Shown here: positions 46,169 through 55,100 of the stretch, piece after piece
Layout: every line of letters begins with the position of its first letter
Numbering within the stretch: position 1 is the first letter of the stretch
Assembly (NCBI RefSeq): GCF_000981585.1
Contig: NZ_LN831776.1
Span: 2,681,001-2,745,000 of the forward strand
Origin: Paenibacillus riograndensis SBR5
GTDB taxonomy: Bacteria; Bacillota; Bacilli; Paenibacillales; Paenibacillaceae
DNA: 64,000 nt
Direction of reading: 5' to 3'
Program-made: the position numbers and the translations under genes
The notes under the pieces: model-generated
What the model was told of the DNA's origin: nothing
The model's input: only the letters and a program-made list of their open reading frames with translations
The model's database searches: none

Positions 46169-46759
46169 TCATGAACGCTTCATGACATTTGGATATATCT
46201 GATTTTTTTTAAATAATTTTCTGACCTGATCGGCCATAAAATCCGTGGAATGCGGCATTTGATGACGTATCCACCACTCCACAATGCCAATAAAAGCAGA
46301 GGCCAAGAATTGTGCATTTAACTCATTGTCGATAACGTGCCCATTGTCCGGCCCTTCCATTTTATCCATTAGACTGGCTGAGATAAAATGCAGCAACCGG
46401 TCCCGGAATAGAGAGGCTCTTTGATTGGAAAACATGGCAGAGAAAAACGGGAAATGGTCACGAATATAATCAAAAACCGGTTTAGAATTATATACCATTC
46501 CCTGGCTAACCGGATTAGCCTCCTGTTTCTTGCACAACGAGATCAATTCGTTGATGTGATCTTCAATGCATTTGTCCAAAAGGTCGTATTTGTCACTGTA
46601 GTGCAGATAAACGGTTCCGCGGTTAACATTGGCACGCTCCGCTATCTCGTTAATGGTGATTTGTTCAAGATCTTTTTCTGAAAAAAGCTCCAGAAACGAC
46701 TTCGTTATAGATTGTTTAGTTCGAATAATGCGGCGGTCAGTTTTTGTAATATTTTCCAT
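46169..46759 (-). CDS. TetR-family transcriptional regulator
   Basis: A 196-residue regulator: N-terminal HTH (IRTKQSITKSFLELFSEKDL, EQITINEIAERANVNRGTVY then LHYSDKYDLLDKC) and a ligand domain with a C-terminal TetR_C-like FIGIVEWWIRH motif. GGAGGTAAC precedes the ATG. Divergent from an SDR gene; the operator-like AACGGCCGTT lies at that gene's start site. It is probably a local repressor of the SDR. Confidence 0.92.
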   Translation of the reverse strand: MENITKTDRRIIRTKQSITKSFLELFSEKDLEQITINEIAERANVNRGTVYLHYSDKYDLLDKCIEDHINELISLCKKQEANPVSQGMVYNSKPVFDYIRDHFPFFSAMFSNQRASLFRDRLLHFISASLMDKMEGPDNGHVIDNELNAQFLASAFIGIVEWWIRHQMPHSTDFMADQVRKLFKKNQIYPNVMKRS

Positions 46760-46838
46760 TTCTTTTGTTACCTCCTTCAGGTGATCAACAATTCTGAGGG
46801 TGTTGTTGAATATAAAACAAATGCGAATCGATTAACCA

Positions 46839-46866
46839 TTGAGTAATCGAGGCGTCTGTCTATAAT
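46839..46866 (+). promoter_or_regulatory. promoter of the SDR gene
   Basis: TTGAGT (46839-46844) and TATAAT (46861-46866), 16-base spacer. Confidence 0.65.
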
Positions 46867-46871
46867 ATTAA

Positions 46872-46885
46872 TCAACGGCCGTTAA
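46872..46885. promoter_or_regulatory. candidate TetR operator
   Basis: A perfect palindrome AACGGCCGTT (46874-46883) lies 8 bases after the -10, at the expected transcription start, where a bound repressor would block the SDR promoter. Confidence 0.5.
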
Positions 46886-46930
46886 ATATTCAACGCATGT
46901 TTTATATCGAGTATAAAGGAGCATTTATCA

Positions 46931-47671
46931 ATGGAAAATATACAAAATAAAGTGGTCATTATAACGGGAGCCTCCAGCGGAATAGGAGAAGCTACAGCGA
47001 AGTTGTTGGCCCAAAACGGCGCAAAGGTGGTATTGGCTGCAAGGAGAGAGGAACGTCTAAATGCGATTGTAAATGAAATTAAACAGGGTGGCGGCGAGGC
47101 CGTTTCTGTAAAAGCAGACGTCATTTCTGCCGAAGATATGCAGAAATTGGCCAAGTTTGCCTTAAATACGTATGGCCGAATTGATGTATGGGTGAACAAT
47201 GCAGGGGTCATGCCGAGTTCCAGGCTGCATGAATTAAGAGTAGGCGAGTGGGATCAAATGATCGATGTGAACATCAAAGGCGTTTTGTACGGCATCGCAG
47301 CGGTATTGCCAGCCATGCGGGAGCAGCAGTCCGGTCATATCATCAACCTATCCTCTACCGCTGGTTATCAGGTCTCCCCTACAAATGCTGTATACGCGGC
47401 CACCAAGTTTGCAGTTAGAGCCATCTCGGAAGGACTGCGCCTGGAAGAGTCTTCGGCTTCGCGTATTCGATCTACCTTGATTGCTCCTGGTCTGACGAAG
47501 ACTGAACTTTTTGACAGTATTACCAGTCCGGAAGTGCAGACGATCGCCAATCAACTAAGCGGTGTAGGGATTTCTCCTTACAGCATTGCTAGAGCCATCG
47601 CTTTTGCCATTAATGAACCTGATGACACCCTAATCAGTGAAATTATGGTTAGGCCGACTGCATTACCTTGA
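46931..47671 (+). CDS. short-chain dehydrogenase/reductase
   Basis: A 246-residue classical SDR: cofactor loop VIITGASSGIGEATAKLLAQ, NNAGVMP, catalytic Ser in NLSSTAGY and YAATKFA (Tyr-x-x-x-Lys), followed by PGLTKTE. AARRE after beta-2 suggests NADP preference. AAAGGAG precedes the ATG. Substrate unknown; in B. subtilis and Paenibacillus such TetR/SDR pairs commonly respond to electrophiles. Confidence 0.93.
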   Translation: MENIQNKVVIITGASSGIGEATAKLLAQNGAKVVLAARREERLNAIVNEIKQGGGEAVSVKADVISAEDMQKLAKFALNTYGRIDVWVNNAGVMPSSRLHELRVGEWDQMIDVNIKGVLYGIAAVLPAMREQQSGHIINLSSTAGYQVSPTNAVYAATKFAVRAISEGLRLEESSASRIRSTLIAPGLTKTELFDSITSPEVQTIANQLSGVGISPYSIARAIAFAINEPDDTLISEIMVRPTALP

Positions 47672-47675
47672 ATAA

Positions 47676-47702
47676 TGTCACGGATTAATAGGTAACATCG
47701 TT
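47676..47702 (+). promoter_or_regulatory. ECF41-type promoter before the AhpD-like gene
   Basis: TGTCACG (47676-47682), 16 bases, CGTT (47699-47702). This is the ECF41 consensus TGTCACA-N16-CGTC with one change in each box, and an ECF41 sigma factor is encoded 600 bases further on. Confidence 0.75.
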
Positions 47703-47762
47703 ATATGTATGAAAGGCGAAGTTGATAGAAATTACAAATTGAAAAAGAGAGGTAGTGTAGTT

Positions 47763-48242
47763 ATGGCACAACGTATAAATTACATGCAACAATCACCGGA
47801 ATTTTCCAAAAAAATGATGGAGCTCAGCAATGCCGAGAAGGAAAGTTCAATTGAAGAGAAAATTCGTCATCTCGTTCATATCAGAGCCTCGCAAATGAAT
47901 GGGTGTGGATTTTGTCTGGATATGCATGTGAAGGAGGCTAAGATCCATGGCGAGAGCGAGCTGCGCCTCTATCACATCTCGATTTGGCGTGAATCCACGC
48001 TATTTAGCCCACGCGAACGGGCTGCGCTGGCATGGACCGAGGTTCTGACCAAGCTGCCGGAGCATGGCGTATCTGATGACATCTATGACCGCGTTCGCGG
48101 ACAATTGTCTGAAAAAGAAATTTCAGATCTCACCTTCTCGATCATGGCGATCAATGCCTGGAACCGTGTTAACGTCGCCTTTAAGAACGTACCGGGTTCA
48201 GCTGACGCAGCATTTGGATTGACTAAAGCCGGCCTGAGCTAA
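47763..48242 (+). CDS. carboxymuconolactone decarboxylase-family (AhpD-like) protein
   Basis: A 159-residue protein: HIRASQMNGCGFCLDMHVKE carries the CxxCxxxH redox motif of AhpD-like proteins; INAWNRVNVAF near the end is typical. GAGAGG precedes the ATG at 47763; ATG 47709 is not preceded by a site. Carboxymuconolactone decarboxylase-like genes are the standard neighbours and targets of ECF41 sigma factors, and such a promoter sits just upstream. Confidence 0.92.
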   Translation: MAQRINYMQQSPEFSKKMMELSNAEKESSIEEKIRHLVHIRASQMNGCGFCLDMHVKEAKIHGESELRLYHISIWRESTLFSPRERAALAWTEVLTKLPEHGVSDDIYDRVRGQLSEKEISDLTFSIMAINAWNRVNVAFKNVPGSADAAFGLTKAGLS

Positions 48243-48318
48243 GCTGTCTAACGAGCTAGCCAAACCAGGAGGTTAGCCAGTCGCAAGGTTGATTTCTGGC
48301 AGCATCGATGTCAAAACA

Positions 48319-48358
48319 GAAGCACAAAGAACCTTCGCAGGGTTCTTTGTGCTTCGTT
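48319..48358. terminator. bidirectional terminator
   Basis: GAAGCACAAAGAACC and GGTTCTTTGTGCTTC form a 15-bp stem with a 7-base loop between convergent genes. Confidence 0.85.
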
Positions 48359-48361
48359 TCA

Positions 48362-49219
48362 TTATTGGGCGTGCTTCAGCTTGTCCGGGTTTCGGACAAT
48401 ATAAATGTTACGAATCCGATTTTTCTCCACATGAAATATCCCGACGGTATGAATCCCTTCGCTAGATCGAAGAATAAATGCAGGCTGTCTGTTCATCTGA
48501 ACGACCTCGATATGAACTCCATCGATCGTTGATGCCCGGTGCAGTGGACCAACCAGGAACTGTGCAACAAGTTCTCTTGTAGAGAGGGGTTCTACAACGG
48601 CCGAGACTTTGCCTCCTCCATCGGAGACAAGGACAACTTCTTGATCCAGGATGGATAAGATTTGATTGAGGTTGCCCTGTTTCAGAGCGCTCAGGAAGCC
48701 ATGGACGAGCTCGGGGGTAGCTCCCTCAGAATGAACAAGTTGTTCAGATGTAATCCCCATTTTCGCGTTAGCCCGGCTGAACAGTTTACGACAGTTCACC
48801 TCACTCTTCTCCACCAGTTCGGCAATTTCATGATAGTCAAAGCCAAGCGCCTCTCGAAGCACAAATACGACACGTTCCGTTGGTGATAGCCTTTCAAGCA
48901 GAACAAGCATCGCATATGATAGCAGATCGTCGCGGACGACCGCATCTATCGCATCATCATTCATGCTATGCAGGGGCTCCGGGAGCCATTCCCCATAATA
49001 TTGCTCCCGTTTCCTGCGAGCCGATTTTTGTAAATCCCGACAGCGATTCGTTACCATCTTACAAAGATAGGCTTTAGGTTCTGCTAGCTTCTCCGGCGGT
49101 ACATCGACTATTTTCAGAAAAACATCGTGTACAACATCCTCGGCGTCTGTAACAGATCCTGTTAATTGGTAGGCGAGCTTAAAGAGCAGCCCTTTATACT
49201 TCTGATACAGTTCCTCCAT
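48362..49219 (-). CDS. ECF41-family sigma factor with SnoaL-like C-terminal domain
   Basis: A 285-residue sigma factor. Region 2 (LAYQLTGSVTDAEDVVHDVF) and region 4 (RLSPTERVVFVLREALGFDY, YHEIAELVEKSEVNCRKLFS) are followed by a ~110-residue SnoaL-like extension containing VLVSDGGGK and ending NPDKLKHAQ; both DGGGK and NPDKL are hallmarks of ECF41, in which the extension controls activity in place of an anti-sigma factor. The start at 49219 follows GGAAGTGAAG. A TGTCACA-N16-CGTT promoter lies upstream, so it is probably autoregulated. Confidence 0.95.
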   Translation of the reverse strand: MEELYQKYKGLLFKLAYQLTGSVTDAEDVVHDVFLKIVDVPPEKLAEPKAYLCKMVTNRCRDLQKSARRKREQYYGEWLPEPLHSMNDDAIDAVVRDDLLSYAMLVLLERLSPTERVVFVLREALGFDYHEIAELVEKSEVNCRKLFSRANAKMGITSEQLVHSEGATPELVHGFLSALKQGNLNQILSILDQEVVLVSDGGGKVSAVVEPLSTRELVAQFLVGPLHRASTIDGVHIEVVQMNRQPAFILRSSEGIHTVGIFHVEKNRIRNIYIVRNPDKLKHAQ

Positions 49220-49281
49220 GTCTTCACTTCCGATCGGTTCCCCATATATTAAACCTATTGCAAAATAGGCCTTAGAAATAA

Positions 49282-49308
49282 AACGAGTTACGGGGTGATT
49301 TTGTGACA
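49282..49308 (-). promoter_or_regulatory. ECF41-type promoter before the sigma factor gene
   Basis: On the minus strand TGTCACA (49308-49302), 16 bases, CGTT (49285-49282). It matches the site at 47676 in spacing and boxes. The ~330 bases beyond it up to 49642 hold nothing recognisable. Confidence 0.75.
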
Positions 49309-49642
49309 TCCCCATTTATATAGACGGAATGATTCGAATAATATATCAACACAACCAAAGCGGCAACAATTCAACCCCACTCTGCATAACAATATCCCCG
49401 ATCAATTCTAAAGAATTCCCGTTAGCTTAATCCTGGATTTCAATAGCATGATCATTACACCATTCAATTAACCGCAAAACCCGGCTTTGCCGACACCAGA
49501 ATCGATTCGTAAGAGGCGACCTTTTTTCAAATCGTATTTACCGTATTGTGGTTAATGAACAGGCGTGGGTGAGAAAAAATTCCGAAAATGCCTTGCTGGA
49601 TTGACGAAGCACGATTGTCCCATCCATATCGATCTAAGTCCT

Positions 49643-50149
49643 TTATACTATCCCCTTCAAACGTAATAAATGCTGATCCTTTAAAATTATAATATCATAT
49701 AGTCGACACCTAACATGTGTATCATTCGAGAGTGATGAAATTTGTCTATCCCAGCTGTGTATTGAATACATATCCATTGCGACTCTGCTTAAATCACTGA
49801 TATTCGCCATCTTTACACCAAGTCGCCAACCCTGAAAATATGCATCCTTATAAAAATAGGTTATATATGAATATGTTATAGGATTCATATGAAGTCCAAA
49901 AGGAGGTAATGGTGCCAAATCTTCACCAACTCCTGGTGAAGGAACTTCAGGTTGTCTTATTGTGCGATATCCTAACAGTTCGTGGTTTGCTATAATTTCC
50001 CAAATATTTAACAATTCAATATTATCACCCACCAGCATATGATCACCGGATGGTGCTAAAACAAAATGCAGCTCATGCCCGTTGAAACGTAAGATGTCTT
50101 TCGGATCGTACAGTGTACCATTTCCATAAATAACTATGTCATTTCGCAT
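49643..50149 (-). CDS. hypothetical protein, family not recognised
   Basis: A 168-residue open frame in A/T-rich sequence: IVIYGNGTLYDPKDILRFNG, HELHFVLAPSGDHMLVGDNI and YFYKDAYFQGWRLGVKMANI. It is Tyr- and Asp-rich without signal peptide or membrane segment. No clear ribosome site precedes the ATG, so the start or even the expression is doubtful. Composition differs from the G/C-rich gene next to it, suggesting acquired DNA. Confidence 0.5.
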   Translation of the reverse strand: MRNDIVIYGNGTLYDPKDILRFNGHELHFVLAPSGDHMLVGDNIELLNIWEIIANHELLGYRTIRQPEVPSPGVGEDLAPLPPFGLHMNPITYSYITYFYKDAYFQGWRLGVKMANISDLSRVAMDMYSIHSWDRQISSLSNDTHVRCRLYDIIILKDQHLLRLKGIV

Positions 50150-50255
50150 AACTGTACAAATTTTTTAAGAATAAGGGATCCTCTGACTGCCGCTACAGCC
50201 GGAGAATCCCTATTAAAAGTAACGTGTCCTTTAGGCCGCTGGGTCAACCGCACAA

Positions 50256-50792
50256 CTAAGCTGGAACGTAGGTCAACCTGATTACCTTCTCGCCAATTCG
50301 ATCGCTTGCCACGAGGCGCAGCGGCGGCCGAGGACCGGCGAAGAAAGGCTTGCCGTGACCCAGCACGACTGGATGGAGATAGAGTCGATACTCATCAACG
50401 AGACCGAGCTCCGTTAGACTGTGGGCCAACTCCGGCCCGGCAACTTCAATCTCCCCTTCATGCTGAGCCTTCAGCCCACGTATGGCCGCTGCGAGGTCGC
50501 CCTCGATCAGAGAAGCGTTCGGACCGACGGACTTTAACGTCCTCGACACCACCCACTTCGGTTTGCTTTGCCACGCCGCTGCGTATTCCCGTTCCGGCGC
50601 ATCCCATTCCATATGGTCTCCGTCCCAATACCGCATGATCTCGTACATGCGGCGCCCGTACAGGCTGCCCGCTAGGCCGCGCACGTCGTCGATGAAATGA
50701 CGGAATAGCACGGGGTCGGGCTGAAATGCCGGGTGGTCGTGGTCGACGAATCCGTCCAGAGACTGGTTCAATGCGAAAACGATCTTTGCCAT
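50256..50792 (-). CDS. dihydrofolate reductase-like (RibD C-terminal domain) protein
   Basis: A 178-residue protein of the DHFR/RibD_C fold: IVFALNQSLDGFVDHDHP, SLYGRRMYEIMRYW, EIEVAGPELAHSLTELGLVD and YLHPVVLGHGKPFF. These stand-alone proteins are putative NADPH-dependent reductases of unknown substrate. Its codon use is clearly more G/C-rich than the flanking genes, which suggests horizontal origin. A gap of ~220 bases with no visible gene follows upstream. Confidence 0.88.
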   Translation of the reverse strand: MAKIVFALNQSLDGFVDHDHPAFQPDPVLFRHFIDDVRGLAGSLYGRRMYEIMRYWDGDHMEWDAPEREYAAAWQSKPKWVVSRTLKSVGPNASLIEGDLAAAIRGLKAQHEGEIEVAGPELAHSLTELGLVDEYRLYLHPVVLGHGKPFFAGPRPPLRLVASDRIGEKVIRLTYVPA

Positions 50793-51013
50793 GCGACTGA
50801 TTCTCCTCCCTGGTTTTCTCGCACATTCATCATCAAGATCACACGTTCCATATGCAGCCTCCTTTATGCCTACATTTTATCATCCAACAGCATGTCCGGT
50901 TTCTCAAGGATTGCTAATGTGCACAGTTCTGGCCTGACCGAATACAAATTTAATTTAACGAAGGATGGTAAGTTAAACAATTCTGCCCGTTAACTTAATG
51001 ACAGTGGGAGCAG

Positions 51014-51275
51014 CTACCTCGCAAACTGCTCCCTGTCAGATCTTTTGATAGACCTCTGCATACGAAGCTTAAGCTGTTCTAGCAACTTTTTATTTACTTC
51101 CTCGAGCTTCTCATTTTACGTTGTAGTGAAGCATCACCAGCATCAACTGATGTGCTATTAAAATAGATGCTCTCCTTAGCCTTTACAAGGCGTCTTATCG
51201 ACTCGTTCACTCTTTGTATGATTTTGCTTTGGGAGCTTTATGAGCCTGTTTTAAATGTGCTCTGCGATCGGTGCC
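51014..51275 (-). pseudogene. relic of a Tn554-type TnpC (DUF6262) gene
   Basis: Translation on the minus strand gives KIIQRVNESIRRLVKAKESI then YFNSTSVDAG, and after a frameshift LEEVNKKLLEQLKLRMQRSI with a stop at 51014. This is the pattern of the accessory protein TnpC of Tn554-like site-specific transposons (RVNxAIRxLxKxKExIxFNSVAxxAGVSK). Start and middle are damaged. A GGGAGCAG/CTGCTCCC hairpin lies at its 3' end. Confidence 0.6.
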
Positions 51276-51367
51276 ACTGTTACAAGTTAAACAGGACTAC
51301 AATTTATCCGGTCTAATAGGTTTAGTTCCTCGTGCATCTAATCTGTAAAACATAACTGATAACCTCA

Positions 51368-51712
51368 AAAAGATGCCTCGATCAGCGAGCTTGAAGCCGC
51401 CGGACTCGGGCCGAATTATGCACAGCGCGACCATGCGCTGTTCTACCAGAATTCGGCAGGTGTGCCCTGGACGGCAACGTATATCCAGGCCAAGGGTGAT
51501 CCGCTGGCTGACCTTTACGAGGACATTGCAGCCGAAGAAAAGGCCCGGGCTACATACCAGTGGCTGATCGACATGACCGATGACGTAGACCTGCAGGACA
51601 GCCTGAAGTTCCTGCGGGAGCGGGAGATTGTGCATGCGCTAAGATTTAAGGAGTCGGTGCAGATTATTATTGATGAGCGGGAGCAGAAGCGGGTGTTCTG
51701 ACAATGAGGTAT
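51368..51712 (+). pseudogene. cotJC 3' fragment (copy 2)
   Basis: Corresponds to cotJC from KDASISELEAAG to the stop (45678-46006) plus 16 bases beyond. Most of the ~340 bases match with only a few changes, though the first ~35 bases carry several synonymous ones (GCCTCGATCAGCGAGCTTGA versus the A/T-rich intact version). No cotJ start or upstream part is here, so it is not a working gene. Confidence 0.88.
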
Positions 51713-51740
51713 ACACAAGTTAAATAGATAGTTTGATAAG

Positions 51741-51774
51741 AAGAGCCACAGGAGCAGCATCTGTGGGTCTTCTT
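51741..51774 (+). terminator. terminator after cotJC copy 2
   Basis: AAGAGCCACAG and CTGTGGGTCTT arms with a short loop and T-rich end. The same downstream segment, including this hairpin, follows copy 3 at 59127, but not the intact operon. Confidence 0.65.
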
Positions 51775-51834
51775 ACATTTCCCGTTACATACTTGTGCCA
51801 AGCAGTAGCAAGAGTCGCATCTTTCTCCGGGTGG

Positions 51835-52004
51835 TTGCTGTTAATTTGTACCGATTTTTCAGGAGGATAGCCAAGCGCCTGAAGGCCCAACAGGGCAATG
51901 AGATCAAAACCGCCAATGCCGCCGGGTGCTAAACTGACAAGACCAGCCACTGCAGCGACGGTGTAAATGCCTAATGCCGATTGAAAAGGAACATCAACGT
52001 GCAA
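51835..52004 (-). pseudogene. relic of a second mprF-like flippase gene
   Basis: SALGIYTVAAVAGLVSLAPG then GIGGFDLIALLGLQALGYPP corresponds to the flippase core of MprF (7603-10251, about residues 245-290) but is diverged enough not to be a recent copy. Both ends are lost: no start, and the frame runs into unrelated sequence after PPEKS. Confidence 0.75.
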
Positions 52005-52195
52005 ACCGTTTTTTCGCCTTCACCATTTCCATTCATCCCCTTACGTTTGTGTAGCCAGTATGCCCTTATGGGCTTACATTTAAAGAAAATGTTCAGGTCA
52101 TTTATAAAAAATTAAAAAATATTTATTACAGGATGAACAATCGCCTGCATTCCGGAGTCTTTTTCTTTATACCAAGAAAAGAGGGGATGTTAGGG

Positions 52196-55100
52196 ATGAA
52201 AAAATGGGTTGAAGCCGTGATGCAACGTGCGGCTATCCTGACTATAGTAGTGGTGCTGCTTATGGCTTGGGGAGCAGTTTCTGCGTTTCAGATGCAGCGC
52301 GATTATTTGCCGGGCATCAATAACACGACATTGATGGTTTCGCTTCGCGCATCTGCTTACCAGGCGGATCAGGTGAAACGTGATATTACAACACCAATTG
52401 AACAGGCAATCCGAAAAACCAACGGGATTCTCAATGTCGAAACAACATCCTATGATGGCGGATTGTTGATGAATCTGTATTACCCTATGAATTACAACAT
52501 GGACAAGGCGGAACAGGATATCCGGATGGCGCTGGGTGACGCTGATTTGCCGGCCAATGTTAATGCACCAACCGTGACGAGGCTCACGACCAGCACATTC
52601 CCGGTTCTTAGCTACAGCCTGACTGCCAATAATGAGAAGGTGGATGACGATACTTTGCGTTCGACGGTTCAGGCTGGAATTGTTAACCAACTGAAATCTG
52701 TACCCGGTGTTTCAGATGTTCAGGCCGTCGGGGGTGCAAAGAACGGATACGTGGTCCTGATCCATACTAAGGATCTATCTGCAGCCGGATTAACGCTCGA
52801 CGATTTCAACAAGTCAGTATCGGCGGCCGTGCCGAACCTTCAAGGCTATATACAGAATGTGAAATCGCCATTCCCTGTACGCGTGGAAGGCTGGGATATG
52901 ACTGAACAAGATGTTAACAATATCGTTATCAAGAACAGTGATGGCGTCAGCGTACCGTTATCGGCCATAGCTTCCGTTTCACGCTCTCTTAATGACGTAC
53001 AAACGATGTCACGTACGGACGGTAAGGCCAGCGTTCTAATCAATGTAATTAAAACTTCAGGGGCCAACATTACGGACGTTGCCAAACAGGTCAAAACTCG
53101 TGTAGCTGCCTTGCCTGCCGTTGAGGGCGGCAATGTCACCATGACGCTTACCGGAGACCGCGCCCATGACTTGAATGCTTCCCTGTTGGGACTTGTTCGA
53201 GAAGGACTTCTAGGCTGTGTGTTCTCGATGTTGTGCGTGCTGTTCTTCTTCCGAAACGTTCGTTCGACCCTGCTTATCGCGGTATCACTGCCGATCTCGT
53301 TGCTTGCGACGACGGCAATCCTAAAGGCAATGGGTGTCACACTCAATATCTTGACCGTCTCTGGTCTTATTGTGGCCATGGGCCGGATTGTCGATGATGC
53401 AATCGTTATCCTCGACAATATGCACCGGAAGATGCAGGAAAAGAAAGATCAAGGCGCGCTGCATGTACTGGCTGAATCCGTGGTGGAAATGCTTCCAGCC
53501 ATCTTCGGCTCCACGGCGACAACGGTGGCTGTATACGCACCTATCGCATTAGTAGGCGGCATTATTGGCGCATCGTATTCCGGCTTTGCCTGGTCTGTCG
53601 TCATCGCGCTCGCCGTTTCGTTCCTGGTTGCTATGCTCGTAATCCCGGCGTTCGCCTATATGGGCTGGCATAAGCCGGGCGGAAAAGCGGTGACGCTGGA
53701 ACCGGCCATGAAACCATTCCTAACAACGGCGCTCAAACACAAAAAAACCGTACTGGGCGTATCGCTAGTGATCTTTATCGCCGCGGCATTTTTTGCTTCG
53801 CAGCTGCCGTTTAGCCTGCTGCCCAGCACAGCCAGTGGTCAGGTAGCTGTTCAGCTTGAGCTTCCAAAAGGGACAGCGTTATCCGAAGTTGATAAGGCGG
53901 TACAAAATGTGGAAACGGTGCTGAAGCAGGATTCGCAGGTTGCTTCATTCTCGTCAACGTTTGGCTCCTCGTTCACACCGCAGGCGGACGACGTATTTGA
54001 CCAAGGGGGCGGCTACATCCAGCAGCCGAATATTGCCAATTTGTCAGTAGCGCTCAAGGATCAGAAACAAGTGAATAGTTATATTAATTCCCTTCAGGAA
54101 AGATTGGGTAACCAGCAAGGCGTGGCAGCGGTGACGATCACTAACCAGAACATCGCGGGCGATGATTCCACAATCAATATTATGCTCAGCGGATCAGATG
54201 CAGGAACTTTGGATAAAGCGGCATCTACGGTGCGTTCGGGCCTTGCAGGGATTGAGGGTCTGAGCGTTGTTGGCAAAACGGATTTGACTAACGGAATTCC
54301 TAAGTTTTCAATTGCGCTTGATCGTGGAAAAGTATTAAAAGCCGGTGTTAGCAGGAATGATATTAACAAGGTGCTGTCCCGTTACATGACTAAAGGAAAA
54401 GACTTCGATATCTCGGTCTCCAGCGGAACGGGTATCATTCCTGTCGATGTCTATCTCGACCCCGTGAAGATGGGACAAGCGCAGGCTGGCGGTCCGCTTC
54501 CCGTCTATACACCGGATCAGGTGCTGGCTTCACTCGCAGCCGAGACGGTTAAGGGGAAGGATGGGACGGTTTATCGGCTCGATCAGCTCGGAACGCTCCA
54601 AAGAAGTGATGCCGGTTCCTCCATTCAAGAGAGAGATGGCCAGCCTTATACGGTAGTCCAGGCTAGAATTGTTTCCAGCGATACCAGTGGGGTGTCGAAA
54701 GCGGTGAATAAGGTGCTCCGGACCACGAATCTTCCGGAAGGCGTCACCTATTCGCTCGGCGGCATCACGCAGCAGGTGACGCAAATGATCTTTGAGATGA
54801 TCATTGCCGTTGTCCTATCCATTTTTCTTGTATTGCTCATTACCAGCTTCGTCTTCCGGAGCTGGCGGGCTCCAATTGCTGTCCTGATCAGCATTCCGCT
54901 CGCGCTCTCCGGTGTTGTTCTTGCACTCTACACGGTGCACGGACAATGGAATCTTGCAGCGCTGATCGGCGTGCTGATGCTAACAGGTATCGTAGTTACG
55001 AACGGAATCGTGCTAATTGATAAAATCGAGCGTAACCGCCGCGAAGGCCTGGGCTTGCGGGACGCCGTTATGCAAGGCAGTCTTTCCCGGGTACGCCCAA

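Noticed and set aside
49530..49640. Phrase IDMDGTIVLRQSSKAF on the minus strand, suggesting a HAD-type fragment
   Set aside because: Only about 25 residues read coherently, with no other HAD motif; too short to support.
51297..51635. Open frame on the minus strand over the cotJC copy
   Set aside because: It is the antisense of cotJC sequence; the same shadow occurs opposite the intact gene at 45743-45940 and has no ribosome site.
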